This document shows, in pieces, positions 1 through 10,474 of a DNA stretch of 64,000 bases. This DNA is from Pimelobacter simplex. GTDB taxonomy: Bacteria > Actinomycetota > Actinomycetes > Propionibacteriales > Nocardioidaceae. The position numbers and the translations under genes are program-made. The stretch is from positions 1,404,479 through 1,468,478 of the forward strand of contig NZ_FOUK01000001.1 in the NCBI RefSeq assembly GCF_900114845.1. The letters are read 5' to 3'. Position 1 is the first letter of the stretch. Each line of letters begins with the position of its first letter. Below the pieces are notes generated by a model, which worked only from the letters and a program-made list of their open reading frames with translations, did no database searches and was not told where the DNA came from.

Positions 1-389
1 TTGAAGGTCGCCAGGTGGTGGCGCACGGCACCCACGACCAGCGCGAGGCCGACGATGCCGTTGACGGTGATCATCACCGCGGCGAACACCGTGTCGCGCG
101 CCAGCGTGGACGTGTCACCGCTGCCGGACACCATGAGCATCACGATCAGGCCGACCTCGATGACCGTCACCGCGACGGCCAGGAGGAGCGATCCGAAGGG
201 CTCGCCGACCTTGTGCGCGACGACCTCGGCGTGGTGGACCGCGGCCAGCACGGCGGCGATCAGCGCGACCCCGATCAGGCTCGCCGCGAGGGGTGCGGGG
301 TGGGTGCCCCAGCTGATCGCCAGCACGATCGCGGCCACGGGCGGCGCGATGACCGTCCACCCGAGTCTTCCGGAGGTGGAGGCGCTCAT
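1..389 (-). CDS. chaA: Ca2+/H+ antiporter ChaA-like, 5' part, cut by window edge
   Basis: The frame opens at an ATG at 387-389 and runs off the left edge without a stop (about 129 codons seen). It has a short polar N-terminus, two hydrophobic segments, then the stretch HHAEVVAHKVGEPFGSLLL followed by hydrophobic TVIEVGLIVMLM, which matches the first alpha-repeat of ChaA/CaxA cation:proton antiporters, where the acidic residues carry Ca2+. Next comes the polar loop with ARDTVFAAVMI that is also typical. The protein is expected in the plasma membrane, exporting Ca2+ or Na+ for protons. TAGGAT on the minus strand (397-402) lies 7 nt before the ATG, so the start is probably leaderless and divergent from the gene at 461. 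Family call is by remembered motif only. Confidence 0.8.
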   Translation of the reverse strand, partial: MSASTSGRLGWTVIAPPVAAIVLAISWGTHPAPLAASLIGVALIAAVLAAVHHAEVVAHKVGEPFGSLLLAVAVTVIEVGLIVMLMVSGSGDTSTLARDTVFAAVMITVNGIVGLALVVGAVRHHLATF

Positions 390-396
390 GGCCGGA

Positions 397-453
397 ATCC
401 TACAAAAGCCCCCCAGCGACGATGACGGGCGGACAGGGCGTGGACCGTAGAAT
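397..453. promoter_or_regulatory. divergent leaderless promoters for chaA-like and radical SAM genes
   Basis: Two -10 boxes face outward: TAGGAT on the minus strand (397-402), 7 nt before the chaA-like ATG, and TAGAAT on the plus strand (448-453), 7 nt before the ATG at 461. Neither start has a Shine-Dalgarno, which argues that both mRNAs begin at or next to the start codon. Confidence 0.55.
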
Positions 454-460
454 CGACCTC

Positions 461-2413
<1,953 letters not shown>

Positions 2414-2447
2414 GCCACCCGGACCTGCCTGCGCTCGCCGTCGCGCG

Positions 2448-4742
2448 CTACCGCGCGACGACGGTCCGGGAGTACGCCGACGCCGGCGACGCGCCCTTGA
2501 CGTTGGTGGCGACGACGCGGAACCGGTAGGAGCCCTTGGCGAGCCGGAACGCGTACGAGCGAGCGGTGGCCGGCAGGGCGGCGGAGACCCTCGTCCCGAC
2601 CACCCTGCCCTTCACGATCTTCGACGCGATGACCTTGTACGACGTGATGGCCGCGCCGCCGCTGGTCGTGGGGGGCGTCCAGCGCGCGGTCGCGGTGGCC
2701 TTCCCGCCGGCCGTGCCTGACGACGCGGTGCCGATCCGCGGTGCCGACGGCTTGACGGCGACCAGGACCTGGATCGTGCGAGCCGGCGCGGTCCCGGGGA
2801 GCTCGGCCTCCATCTCGGGCACCAGCCGGATGGTGTGGGTGCCGTACGCCGAGAACGTCGCCGTGAAGCTCCGGGTGGGGCTGGTCTGCGGGGCGAGCAG
2901 GCCGTCGACGGTCAGCAGCCAGTGGCTCAGGTGGGCGTTGCCCGGGTTCGCGGCGGGCGTCCAGGTGATGGTCGCCCGCAGCCCGCTGGTCGCCACGGTG
3001 ACGGCGGGTGGCGCGGACGGCACCCAGGACGCGACGTGCCGGTTGAGCGTGGCGGGCGCTCCGGCGCCGGCGGCGTTCAGCGCGGCGACGGCCACGTTGA
3101 CGTCGTACCCGCCCGGCACGGTGATCGCCCTCGTGGTGGTGCCGGCAGGGACCTCGACCGGTCCACCGGCGATCCCGCTGATCCGGTAGCCCGTCGGTGC
3201 CGGGCCGGTCGCCGGGGCCGCCCAGGTGAGCGTGCCCGAGCCCTTGCTGGTGGTCAGGTCGATCGAGGCAGGGGCGTTCGGGGTGGTGCCGTTCGTGGCG
3301 GCGCAGCCGTCGACCGACAGCGTGTAGGTGCCGACGCTCCCGTAGTCGGAGTAGCCGGTCGTGAGCGGATCGCCGTTGCCGACGCCGCGGACCTTGACGT
3401 AGTAGGTCCCCGCGCCGCCGCTCGGCGAGATCCGCGGTGCGTCCATGCCGGTCGCCGTCCGGTGGGCGAAGCCGCCGACGACGACCTCCGCCGAGGCAGG
3501 GTCGGAGTAGGCGACCAGGCTGTCGTCTGCCCGGCGCAGGTCGACCCGCAGGTCGAGCGCGCTGCCGTCACCGTTCCCGAGGGCCTCCACCGAAGGAGCC
3601 GCGGTGCACGGGCCCACCTTGTAGTAGTCGACGTCGCGGCTGGTGACGACGCCGTCGACGGTGTAGTCGGTCCGGGCCCCCAGGCTGGTCGCGGAGGCGG
3701 CGGTGTTCCCGGCGTCGTCCGGCAGCAGCGGGAGGCCGGTGGCGACCATAGTGGCGAAGTCGTCCTGACGGTTGGTCGCGTTGGCGTAGTCGCCGTTGCT
3801 GAACTGGACGATCCCGTGGAGACCCGAGCCCATGATGGGAGTCCACGCGCCCTGGCCGCCGTAGTACTCCCGGGACTGCTCGGTCGGGGCGGTGGTGACT
3901 CCGTCATGGTTCAGGCCGAGGGTGTGCCCGATCTCGTGGGCGGCGACGGTCGCCGCGAGGAAGGCGTTCGGCTGCTTGCGCACCCAGACCGGCTCCAGCG
4001 TGTTGGTGCGTTCCTCCGAGGGGTCGGCGAAGGCGCCGAAGACGGCGATCCCGGCACAGCCCGCGCAGATCGGCCGTGAGTCCGGGTCGTCGCTGTAGAG
4101 GACGTGGTCGCCGTAGGTGTCGTCGGCGACGCCGTCGCGGTCGTACGCCGCGGGACCGGGGTCCTCGGTGGTGACGTCGACGTCGAACGCCGCGAAGACC
4201 TCGGCGAGGATCCGCCAGTTCTCCTGGATGTAGGCGTGCTCCGCGCTGCTGAAGGTGGACAGGTCCTCGTCGATCGAGAACCCGTCGTAGTGGCCGTTCG
4301 GGATGCCGGCCTGGAGGTTCCAGTAGGTGTTGCTGACCTCGGCGCCGTCGAAGTCCAGGAAGATCGTGTGCTTCGAGCCCGGCCGGCTGTGCAGCGTGAA
4401 GGTCGACGCCTCGGGCAGCGGTGCGTCGGCGGCCTGGGCGCGGGCGCCGGCGGGCGCCTCCGGGAACGTGTCGGCGTACACGAGCCGGCCTCCCGACGTC
4501 ACGTGCGCGGAGTCGTCGGTCGCCAGGATCCGGCGCAGCTCGCGCCCGCTCAGCCCGGACCGTCCGGCGATCGCGGCGAGCTCGTCGTCGAGCTGGCTGA
4601 TCGCGGCCCTTCCGTGCAGGCCGGGCCCCGCGTCCGCGGACGCGGCGGAGGCGGCGGACGCGGCGGCCGGGGTGCCGGTGGAGAGCGAACCGAGGAGGAG
4701 GAAGGACGACGACACCGCGGCGACGAGCCGCACGGGGAGCAT
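2448..4742 (-). CDS. secreted metzincin-type metalloprotease with FnIII-like domains
   Basis: 764 aa. Residues 1-40 form a signal peptide. The zinc site is HEIGHTLGLNHDG (H269, E270, H273, H279), followed by a Met-turn IMGSG (M304): the HExxHxxGxxH signature of metzincins. Residues about 345-480 look like a pre-peptidase C-terminal (PPC) domain (VDYYKV ... GTYTLSV), and two or three fibronectin III-like beta domains fill 485-764 (GYRISGIAGG; SYKVIASKIV), suggesting binding to polymers or the cell wall. It is an extracellular protease of unknown substrate. The start was chosen for the signal peptide; its ATG overlaps the stop of a possible 18-codon upstream frame (TGATG). It is convergent with the radical SAM gene and belongs to the accessory insertion in the housekeeping locus. 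Confidence 0.85.
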   Translation of the reverse strand: MLPVRLVAAVSSSFLLLGSLSTGTPAAASAASAASADAGPGLHGRAAISQLDDELAAIAGRSGLSGRELRRILATDDSAHVTSGGRLVYADTFPEAPAGARAQAADAPLPEASTFTLHSRPGSKHTIFLDFDGAEVSNTYWNLQAGIPNGHYDGFSIDEDLSTFSSAEHAYIQENWRILAEVFAAFDVDVTTEDPGPAAYDRDGVADDTYGDHVLYSDDPDSRPICAGCAGIAVFGAFADPSEERTNTLEPVWVRKQPNAFLAATVAAHEIGHTLGLNHDGVTTAPTEQSREYYGGQGAWTPIMGSGLHGIVQFSNGDYANATNRQDDFATMVATGLPLLPDDAGNTAASATSLGARTDYTVDGVVTSRDVDYYKVGPCTAAPSVEALGNGDGSALDLRVDLRRADDSLVAYSDPASAEVVVGGFAHRTATGMDAPRISPSGGAGTYYVKVRGVGNGDPLTTGYSDYGSVGTYTLSVDGCAATNGTTPNAPASIDLTTSKGSGTLTWAAPATGPAPTGYRISGIAGGPVEVPAGTTTRAITVPGGYDVNVAVAALNAAGAGAPATLNRHVASWVPSAPPAVTVATSGLRATITWTPAANPGNAHLSHWLLTVDGLLAPQTSPTRSFTATFSAYGTHTIRLVPEMEAELPGTAPARTIQVLVAVKPSAPRIGTASSGTAGGKATATARWTPPTTSGGAAITSYKVIASKIVKGRVVGTRVSAALPATARSYAFRLAKGSYRFRVVATNVKGASPASAYSRTVVAR

Positions 4743-4832
4743 CAGGCGAGTCTGTCGGGTCGGCCGCCGCGACGCAGTGCTTTGGGGAAGTCCGCCATCC
4801 TCGGTCAGGCGTGCGCCCCGTAGGGTGACGGC

Positions 4833-4877
4833 GTGCGACTGGTCTCCTTGCGTGTGCTCCTGACGAGCGGCCTCTGA
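4833..4877 (+). CDS. possible 14-codon leader peptide (leaderless upstream ORF)
   Basis: GTG at 4833 opens a 14-codon frame (MRLVSLRVLLTSGL) whose TGA overlaps the ATG of the next gene as TGATG. TAGGGT (4821-4826) lies 6 nt before the GTG, the same -10-to-start spacing seen at many leaderless genes here, and the downstream gene has no Shine-Dalgarno. This fits translational coupling through a short leader. It is an inference from layout; chance is possible for so short a frame. Confidence 0.35.
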   Translation: MRLVSLRVLLTSGL

Positions 4878-5134
4878 TGGCCGACGCTGCCGCGCCGGCG
4901 ATGGTCGCCGTCCGGGCCGCCCCACGGCTGGTCCTGCTGACCGTGCTCGCCATCGGTGCGCTCACCTCGGACCTGGACTGGCTGCGGGTCCTCGCGGCGC
5001 TGCTGTTCGTGCTCAACGCGGGCCGGCTGCTGTCGCCGGGCTGGCGGCACTGGGTGCGGACGGGGGAGCGGGAGGTCGCGGTGCCGACGCCGGCGTCGGC
5101 GGCGGAGCCGGACGGGTCGACCCAGCACCCGTAG
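4877..5134 (+). CDS. small membrane protein, unknown function
   Basis: 85 aa, not recognised. Residues about 13-50 are strongly hydrophobic and could form two membrane segments (LVLLTVLAIGALT and LRVLAALLFVLNAG), followed by a basic, Trp-containing stretch and a polar tail. There is no Shine-Dalgarno; its ATG overlaps the stop of the short frame at 4833. It is divergent from the metalloprotease and upstream of a GH16 gene. The hydrophobic pattern and codon usage make it a likely real gene, but no role can be assigned. Confidence 0.5.
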   Translation: MADAAAPAMVAVRAAPRLVLLTVLAIGALTSDLDWLRVLAALLFVLNAGRLLSPGWRHWVRTGEREVAVPTPASAAEPDGSTQHP

Positions 5135-5208
5135 CAGTTGGTGAACCCTCACCGCCATAGTGCCGACGTGTCATGACAACCGGGACGGCGCGGGTGCACA
5201 TTCAGCCC

Positions 5209-6516
5209 ATGACGACGCACCCCCGAAGGCTGATCAGCCTCGCCGCGCTTGCCCTGGTTCTCGGCGCAGCGGCAGTTGTCGCTCCCATGGTCGCCCAGGC
5301 GACCCCTTCCGCTCCCACCCTCACCGTCGTCGCCGCGCCCAACCCGGTCGGCCAGAACGACACGTCCACCTTCACGGTCACCGTCGACCCCGGTCTGGTC
5401 GGCGAGACGGTGCAGCTCGAGCACAAGGCCCTCGGCCTGCTCTGGTCGCTCGTCGACAGCACCACGCTGGACGGCGACCTGCAGGCCAGGTTCGCGGTCA
5501 GGCAAGGCCTGCTCGGCAACTACCAGTACCGGGTCAAGGTCGCGGCGAACGCCAACCACACGGCCGGGACGTCGGCCGTCACGACCCTCAACGTCGTCGT
5601 CGACCCGACGCCGGTCGCCGTCCCCGGCGTGTACGGGTGCGCGAGCGCCACGCCGGCGGTCGCGCGTCCTGGTGGGGGCAGCTGGCAGTGCACGTTCAGC
5701 GACGAGTTCTCGGGCACGGCGCTCGACACGACGTACTGGCACGTCGCCAAGCAGGGCCTGATGACGCAGCCGAAGGTCGAGAAGGCGTGCTTCGGCGACG
5801 AGAGCACCGGCAACGTCAAGGTCGACGGCGGCAGCCTGCACCTGACGGCCAGCGTCAAGGCGACCGCGACCGCGTGCCCCGCCAACCCGACGAAGTCGTC
5901 CCGCAAGTTCGGCGCGACGGTCTGGCACAACGTCCCGGACGGCACCCAGCCGACGCTGCAGCAGACCTACGGCTACTACGAGGTCCGCGCCAAGCTCCCC
6001 TCGCTGCACGGCAGCACCGAGGGCCGTGCGGTCACGCCGCCCGCCACGCCGACGTACCCGACCGACACGGCGAAGGGCCTGCAGGAGACCTTCTACCTCT
6101 GGCCGACGACCGACAGGTACGGCTTCTGGCCGCTGTCGGGCGAGATGGACTTCGCCGAGTTCTACAGCGCGGCGGGCAACCTCAACGCGCCCGCCATGCA
6201 CCAGCTCTCCGGGACGACGACCGGCGGCTGGAAGAGCCCGGGCTGCAATATCGACCCCACCACCGGCGGCGCCGTCGGCGGCTTCAACACCTACAAGTTC
6301 CTCTGGTCCTCGAGCCGCCTCACCACCTGGGTCAACGACAACCCGACGCCGTGCAGCGACGTGGCCATCTCGGGCGGACCCTTCAACAAGGGGTTCTACC
6401 TGATCCTCATGCAGGCGTTCGGCAACGCCGAGACGCTCAACGAGTACACGCTGACGCCGGGCGACACTCCTGATGTCGGCACCACCGAGATCGACTACGT
6501 GCGCGTCTGGCAGTAG
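5209..6516 (+). CDS. secreted GH16-family beta-glucan hydrolase or relative
   Basis: About 435 aa from this ATG. A Sec signal peptide (RRLISLAALALVLG ... AQA) is followed by an Ig-like beta domain (about 32-135), then a catalytic domain starting near QCTFSDEFSGTALDTTYW. The motif GEMDFAEF supplies the GH16 clan active site E-x-D-x-x-E (E312, D314, E317), and FNTYKFLWSSSRLTTWVN matches the usual GH16 C-terminal half. It probably cleaves beta-1,3-glucan or a similar polysaccharide outside the cell. An in-frame ATG 36 nt upstream (5173) would only lengthen the N-region. Its neighbours are other secreted proteins rather than sugar transporters, so substrate cannot be inferred from context. Confidence 0.82.
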   Translation: MTTHPRRLISLAALALVLGAAAVVAPMVAQATPSAPTLTVVAAPNPVGQNDTSTFTVTVDPGLVGETVQLEHKALGLLWSLVDSTTLDGDLQARFAVRQGLLGNYQYRVKVAANANHTAGTSAVTTLNVVVDPTPVAVPGVYGCASATPAVARPGGGSWQCTFSDEFSGTALDTTYWHVAKQGLMTQPKVEKACFGDESTGNVKVDGGSLHLTASVKATATACPANPTKSSRKFGATVWHNVPDGTQPTLQQTYGYYEVRAKLPSLHGSTEGRAVTPPATPTYPTDTAKGLQETFYLWPTTDRYGFWPLSGEMDFAEFYSAAGNLNAPAMHQLSGTTTGGWKSPGCNIDPTTGGAVGGFNTYKFLWSSSRLTTWVNDNPTPCSDVAISGGPFNKGFYLILMQAFGNAETLNEYTLTPGDTPDVGTTEIDYVRVWQ

Positions 6517-6544
6517 CGCTCGCCGGCGCCCTAGGCTCGTCGAG

Positions 6545-7084
6545 GTGGCCCGACTACTCCACCTCAACGGCGCCCCGGGCGTCGGCAAGAGCACGCTCGC
6601 GCAGCGCTACGCCGCGGAGCACCCCGGCGTGCTCGCCTGCGACATCGACCGGCTCCGCTGCTTCGTCGGCGGCTGGGAGGACGACTTCGCAGGTGCCGGC
6701 GCGGTGATCCGCCCGGTCGCGCAGGCGATGATCGCGGCCCACCTCGACGGCGGCCGGGACGTCGTCCTCCCACAGATGCTGGCGGACGAAGGTGAGCGGG
6801 CAGGCTTCCGCGCGATCGCTGCCGACGCGGGCCACGACTACGTGCACGTGCTCCTGCGCGCGCCGCGCGGGGTGGCGCAGGAACGGCTGTACGGACGCTC
6901 GGCCGACGATCCGCTCCACGCGGTGGTGCGGGCGGAGATCGACGCGGCCGGGGGAGCGGCGGCCGTCGACGAGCTCGACCGCCGGCTCGCGCTGTCGGCG
7001 GAGGGCGCCGCGGGCGTCATCCTGCTCGACGCGGGCGCCGGCCCCGCCGCCACGTACGACGCGCTCGTCGCGGCGCTCGGCTGA
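6545..7084 (+). CDS. small P-loop kinase-like ATPase
   Basis: 179 aa starting at GTG. The Walker A motif GAPGVGKSTL lies almost at the N-terminus, followed by CDIDRL (a probable nucleotide or acceptor pocket) and an Arg-rich lid region near RLYGRSADD. Size and order resemble small-molecule or nucleotide kinases of the AAA_33/zeta-toxin-like group, so it may phosphorylate an unknown metabolite in the cytoplasm. TAGGCT (6532-6537) sits 7 nt before the GTG, suggesting a leaderless start. It follows the GH16 gene closely but has its own promoter. Confidence 0.72.
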   Translation: MARLLHLNGAPGVGKSTLAQRYAAEHPGVLACDIDRLRCFVGGWEDDFAGAGAVIRPVAQAMIAAHLDGGRDVVLPQMLADEGERAGFRAIAADAGHDYVHVLLRAPRGVAQERLYGRSADDPLHAVVRAEIDAAGGAAAVDELDRRLALSAEGAAGVILLDAGAGPAATYDALVAALG

Positions 7085-7094
7085 GTGGCCGCCG

Positions 7095-7829
7095 TCAGCG
7101 CCGCTTGTCGCGCAGCGTCCCGGTGACCCGGTGGTCGGGATGCCCGATGGCGCAGGTGAGCGTGCGGTCGTCGAGCAGCTTCCAGCTCCGCTTCGACGGG
7201 AAGTAGTAGATGACCTCGAACCGCGACCTGCCGTACGGCTTGCCGACGAAGCCGCGGAACCGCTTGAGGCACTCGCCCGCACGCTTGTCGATCGCGGCCT
7301 GTCCGGGGAACTTGTCGCCCGGGATGCGCAGCGAGGCGTAGACCTCGAGGTCGTGGTCGCTCGTGCAGGGCAGGAGGGTGACGGTGCTGGCCTCGATCTG
7401 CTCGGTGCCGGCCCTGCGTGCGGCGGGGTCGTTGAAGCAGTCGCCGGCGCGCAGCTTGAGCGGCGGGATCTCGGTCGGGTCGCCGGAGCGCCGGGCGCGG
7501 TCGGCGGAGTCATCGAGGCTGTCGTTGACGCCGTCGCGGACGGCGTCGAGCAGGCTCGGCACGAGCGCCACCTGGAGGGCGGTCGCGCCGAGCCCGAGGA
7601 CGAGGGTGAGCGCGGCGACCCAGCGCGGCTGGAAGCGGCGCCGGGCCAGCGCGATGATCGCGAGAACGAAGCCGACGAGCGGCAGGCACGGCACGCAGAC
7701 GACGAGCGCGAGGCCGAGACCGGTCCAGCCCAGTCCCTTGTCGGTGCTCGGCGGTGCCGCCGGGGAGGTGTACGGGCCGGGCGGGTCGTAGTACGACGAG
7801 GGGCCCGGTGGCGGCGGCGGGTAGCTCAT
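7095..7829 (-). CDS. DUF4190-type membrane protein with septum-formation-like domain (paralog 3)
   Basis: 244 aa: a Pro/Tyr-rich cytosolic N-terminus (about 1-30), two membrane segments (about 33-65 and 70-95, GLGLALVVCVPCLPLVGFVLAIIALAR split over both), and an extracellular domain containing LRAGDCFND and CTSDHDLEVYA. The last pattern (a Cys near the domain start and a second Cys before a His/Asp pair) is typical of the actinobacterial 'septum formation' (Septum_form) fold. It is the third of three adjacent paralogs on the same strand and overlaps the previous one by 4 bp (ATGA). Probable membrane stress or envelope role; not established. Confidence 0.68.
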   Translation of the reverse strand: MSYPPPPPGPSSYYDPPGPYTSPAAPPSTDKGLGWTGLGLALVVCVPCLPLVGFVLAIIALARRRFQPRWVAALTLVLGLGATALQVALVPSLLDAVRDGVNDSLDDSADRARRSGDPTEIPPLKLRAGDCFNDPAARRAGTEQIEASTVTLLPCTSDHDLEVYASLRIPGDKFPGQAAIDKRAGECLKRFRGFVGKPYGRSRFEVIYYFPSKRSWKLLDDRTLTCAIGHPDHRVTGTLRDKRR

Positions 7830-8497
7830 GCGCCCGTCGTTCCGCCGGAATCGCCCGCACCTACGGGTTTCTCGAGCTTCTCGCCGTCACCGCGCGTCAC
7901 GTAGCAGACGAACCAGTCGCCGGTGTCGGGCTCGTCCTCCTCGAAGGCGTCGACCGAGACCGCGGCCTCGTACTCGTTGCCCTCCACGGCCGCGCGGTAC
8001 GACGCGGAGAGCCCCGGCAGCCCGGCGCAGAAGTCCTGGGTCGAGCTGCTCTCGAAGGACTTCACGAGCGCGCCGTCGAACCGGCCGGCCCAGACGATCT
8101 CGCCGTCGTGGGGCTCGTCGCAGTCGGCCTTCTCGACGATGTCGAGGGTGTTGACGTCGACGCACTGGCCCGCGCGCGCATCGGCCTCCTCGATCGACTT
8201 CGCTCCCAGCACGATCGCGAAGACGAAGAAGCCGGCCATCGCGAGCGTCAGGACGATGCCGAGCACCAGTCCGGTGATCGCCGCCCAGCGGCCGGTCCGG
8301 CGGCCCGCACGGGTCCGGACGAGGCCGGCGATGCCGAGCCCGATGCCGACCGGCGCCGCGCAGCACGTCGCCGAGCAGATGAGGGCGGCCAGCGAGACGC
8401 CGTCGAACGGCGTCCGCGCCGACCCGTACGCACCACTGTCGTACGGGTTCGGCGCGGGCTGGTACGGCGGGTACTCGCCGCCGTACGGGTTGCTCAT
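7826..8497 (-). CDS. DUF4190-type membrane protein (paralog 2)
   Basis: 223 aa with the same plan as its neighbours: a Pro/Tyr/Gly-rich start (NPYGGEYPPY), two hydrophobic segments (about 32-58 and 67-100) with a basic loop RTRAGRRTGRWA, then an extracellular domain with ARAGQCVDV and KADCDEPHDGEIV. The paired Cys and the C-x-x-x-H-D pattern are shared with the other two copies. It starts 4 bp after the first paralog and overlaps the third, so one mRNA is likely. Function is unknown. Confidence 0.68.
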   Translation of the reverse strand: MSNPYGGEYPPYQPAPNPYDSGAYGSARTPFDGVSLAALICSATCCAAPVGIGLGIAGLVRTRAGRRTGRWAAITGLVLGIVLTLAMAGFFVFAIVLGAKSIEEADARAGQCVDVNTLDIVEKADCDEPHDGEIVWAGRFDGALVKSFESSSTQDFCAGLPGLSASYRAAVEGNEYEAAVSVDAFEEDEPDTGDWFVCYVTRGDGEKLEKPVGAGDSGGTTGA

Positions 8498-8501
8498 GGC
8501 G

Positions 8502-9227
8502 TCAGGGGAGCTTCTTGTCCAGCTTGCCGCCGTCGGCGAGGGTGAGCACGCAGACCACCTTGTCGCCCGAGGAGGGCTTCTTGTCCTGGGTCAGAGCGAT
8601 CACGAAGTACTTCGGGTCGATGATCAGGCTGGCCTCACCGGCGTCGAGCATCGGCGAGCAGTGCTCGACGATCTGCTGCTGGTCGCCGAAGTCGTAGGCC
8701 TTGGCCTCGGACGACGAGAGCTTCTTGGTCGCGATCACCTGCGCGTCGTGGTCCTCGTCGCACTTGACGACCTTGATCCCGCTGACGCCCTCGTCGGCGC
8801 TCTTGTCCAGGCCGTTGCCGGTGATGCACTGCCCGTCCTTGAGGTCGTTGATCGGCGTGCCGAACAGGCCGGTCGAGACCGCGACCACGAGGCCGACCCC
8901 GACGAGCACGGAGACGAGGCCGAGCGCGATGCCGGCGATCGCGAAGCCGCGGCCCTTGCGCTGGCCGCCCTTGGTGCGGGACAGGCCGATGAAGCCGAGG
9001 ATCAGGCCGATCAGACCCGTGCAGCACAGCAGGCTCAGGACGAACGACGCCACCGAGACGCCGTCGGTCTTCTTCGGGGGCGTGGCGTCGTAGCCACCCG
9101 GGGCGCCCGGGTAGCCGCTGCCCGACGGCGGGCCGTAGCCGCCGCCCTGGGGCGCGCCATAGGGGTTCGGGTTGCCCTGGCCGCCGCCGTAGGGGCTCTG
9201 GGGGTTGCTGCCGTACGGATCGCTCAC
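8502..9227 (-). CDS. DUF4190-type membrane protein (paralog 1, first of operon)
   Basis: 241 aa from a GTG. A long Pro/Gly/Tyr-rich repeat-like tail (SDPYGSNPQSPYGGGQG) precedes DUF4190-like membrane segments (VSVASFVLSLLCCTGLIGLILGFIG is the first) and a basic loop RTKGGQRKGRG, then an outer domain with LKDGQCITGNGL and VVKCDEDHDAQVI. A minus-strand TAGTCT (complement of 9235-9240) stands 7 nt before the GTG, so the operon promoter is probably here and leaderless. It leads the three-gene paralog operon 9227-7095. Confidence 0.7.
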   Translation of the reverse strand: MSDPYGSNPQSPYGGGQGNPNPYGAPQGGGYGPPSGSGYPGAPGGYDATPPKKTDGVSVASFVLSLLCCTGLIGLILGFIGLSRTKGGQRKGRGFAIAGIALGLVSVLVGVGLVVAVSTGLFGTPINDLKDGQCITGNGLDKSADEGVSGIKVVKCDEDHDAQVIATKKLSSSEAKAYDFGDQQQIVEHCSPMLDAGEASLIIDPKYFVIALTQDKKPSSGDKVVCVLTLADGGKLDKKLP

Positions 9228-9258
9228 GGCGGTCAGACTAGTGCGGAATCATGGGGTC

Positions 9259-10458
9259 GTGCTGAAGTTCCCCGATGAACGGCGCCGGCGCCGGCTCGCG
9301 CAGCGCCACGGTCTGGCCCGCCCCTACCCGAGCGTGACGGCCGCCGCCGAGGCGATGACGGCGCTCCACGCGACCGAGGCGGCGACCGTCCACCTGGCGC
9401 TGTGGGCACGGGTCGCGGACCTCACGGTCGACGACGTCGAGAGGGCGCTGTACGACGAGCGCAGCATCGTGAAGCAGCTCGCGATGAGGCGCACGCTGTT
9501 CGCCTTCCCGCGCGACCTGCTGCCCGCGGTGTGGGGGAGTGCGGCGGCCCGGGTCGCCCAGCAGCAGCGCACCCTGGTGGCCAAGGACCTGGGGGCGAAC
9601 GGGCTGGCCGACGATCCCGACGCGTGGCTGGTGGCCGCGGCGGACGCCGTCCTCGACGTCCTCGGCGACGGGAAGCCCCGTACCACCGCGCAATTGCGTG
9701 AGGAGGTGCCGCAGCTCGCGACCAAGGTGCTCCGCGGGGCGGCCGGCTCGAAGTGGGCGGGGGAGGTCCCGCTGGCGCCGCGGGTGATGACGGTGCTCGG
9801 CGCCGAGGCGCGGGTGCTCCGGGCCGAGAACGCCGGGCACTGGCGGTTCAACAAGCCCACCTGGACCGCCACCGGCGACTGGCTCGGCGACCCCGCACCG
9901 GCCCCGCTGGAGGCCGCGGAGGGGTACGCCGCGCTGGTGCGCCGCTGGCTGTGGACCTTCGGCCCCGGTACCGAGGCCGACATCGTGTGGTGGCTCGGCG
10001 CCACGAAGACGATCGTGCGCCGGGCGCTCGCGGACGTGGCCGCGGTCGCCGTCGCCCTGGACGACGGCGGGACCGGCTGGGTGCTGCCGGACGACGCCGA
10101 GGACGCCGAGGACAGGGAGGGGGCCGAGGTCGCGCCCTGGGCCGCGCTGCTGCCGACCCTGGACCCGACGGTGATGGGCTGGAAGGAGCGGTCCTTCTAC
10201 CTCGACGCCGCGCACACGCCGTACCTCTTCGACAGCAACGGGAACGCCGGCAACACCGCGTGGTGGAACGGCCGGGTGGTCGGGTGCTGGCTGCAGGACG
10301 ACGCGGGCGAGGTGCGGGTCGTCCTGCGCGAGGACGTCGGTGCCGAGGCGAGCGCCGCGCTCGACGCAGAGGCCGCCCGGCTGACCGCGTGGCTCGACGG
10401 GGTGCGGATCACCAACGTCTACGCGTCACCGCAGATGCGGAACGCGCTCCTTCCCTGA
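9259..10458 (+). CDS. winged-helix DNA-binding protein, YcaQ/AlkX-like (HTH_42)
   Basis: 399 aa from GTG. The N-terminal half (RHGLARPYPSV; LHATEAATVHLALWAR; KQLAMRRTLFAF) and the central RWLWTFGPGTEADIVWWLG match the 'winged helix DNA-binding domain-containing protein' family (PF06224), whose Escherichia coli member YcaQ/AlkX is linked to DNA glycosylase activity on interstrand crosslinks. A DNA-repair role is plausible by family only. No Shine-Dalgarno; AATCAT (9247-9252) lies 6 nt upstream, giving a possible leaderless start. It stands alone, divergent from the paralog operon. Confidence 0.75.
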   Translation: MLKFPDERRRRRLAQRHGLARPYPSVTAAAEAMTALHATEAATVHLALWARVADLTVDDVERALYDERSIVKQLAMRRTLFAFPRDLLPAVWGSAAARVAQQQRTLVAKDLGANGLADDPDAWLVAAADAVLDVLGDGKPRTTAQLREEVPQLATKVLRGAAGSKWAGEVPLAPRVMTVLGAEARVLRAENAGHWRFNKPTWTATGDWLGDPAPAPLEAAEGYAALVRRWLWTFGPGTEADIVWWLGATKTIVRRALADVAAVAVALDDGGTGWVLPDDAEDAEDREGAEVAPWAALLPTLDPTVMGWKERSFYLDAAHTPYLFDSNGNAGNTAWWNGRVVGCWLQDDAGEVRVVLREDVGAEASAALDAEAARLTAWLDGVRITNVYASPQMRNALLP

Positions 10459-10474
10459 CCTAGGATTTCCGCCC

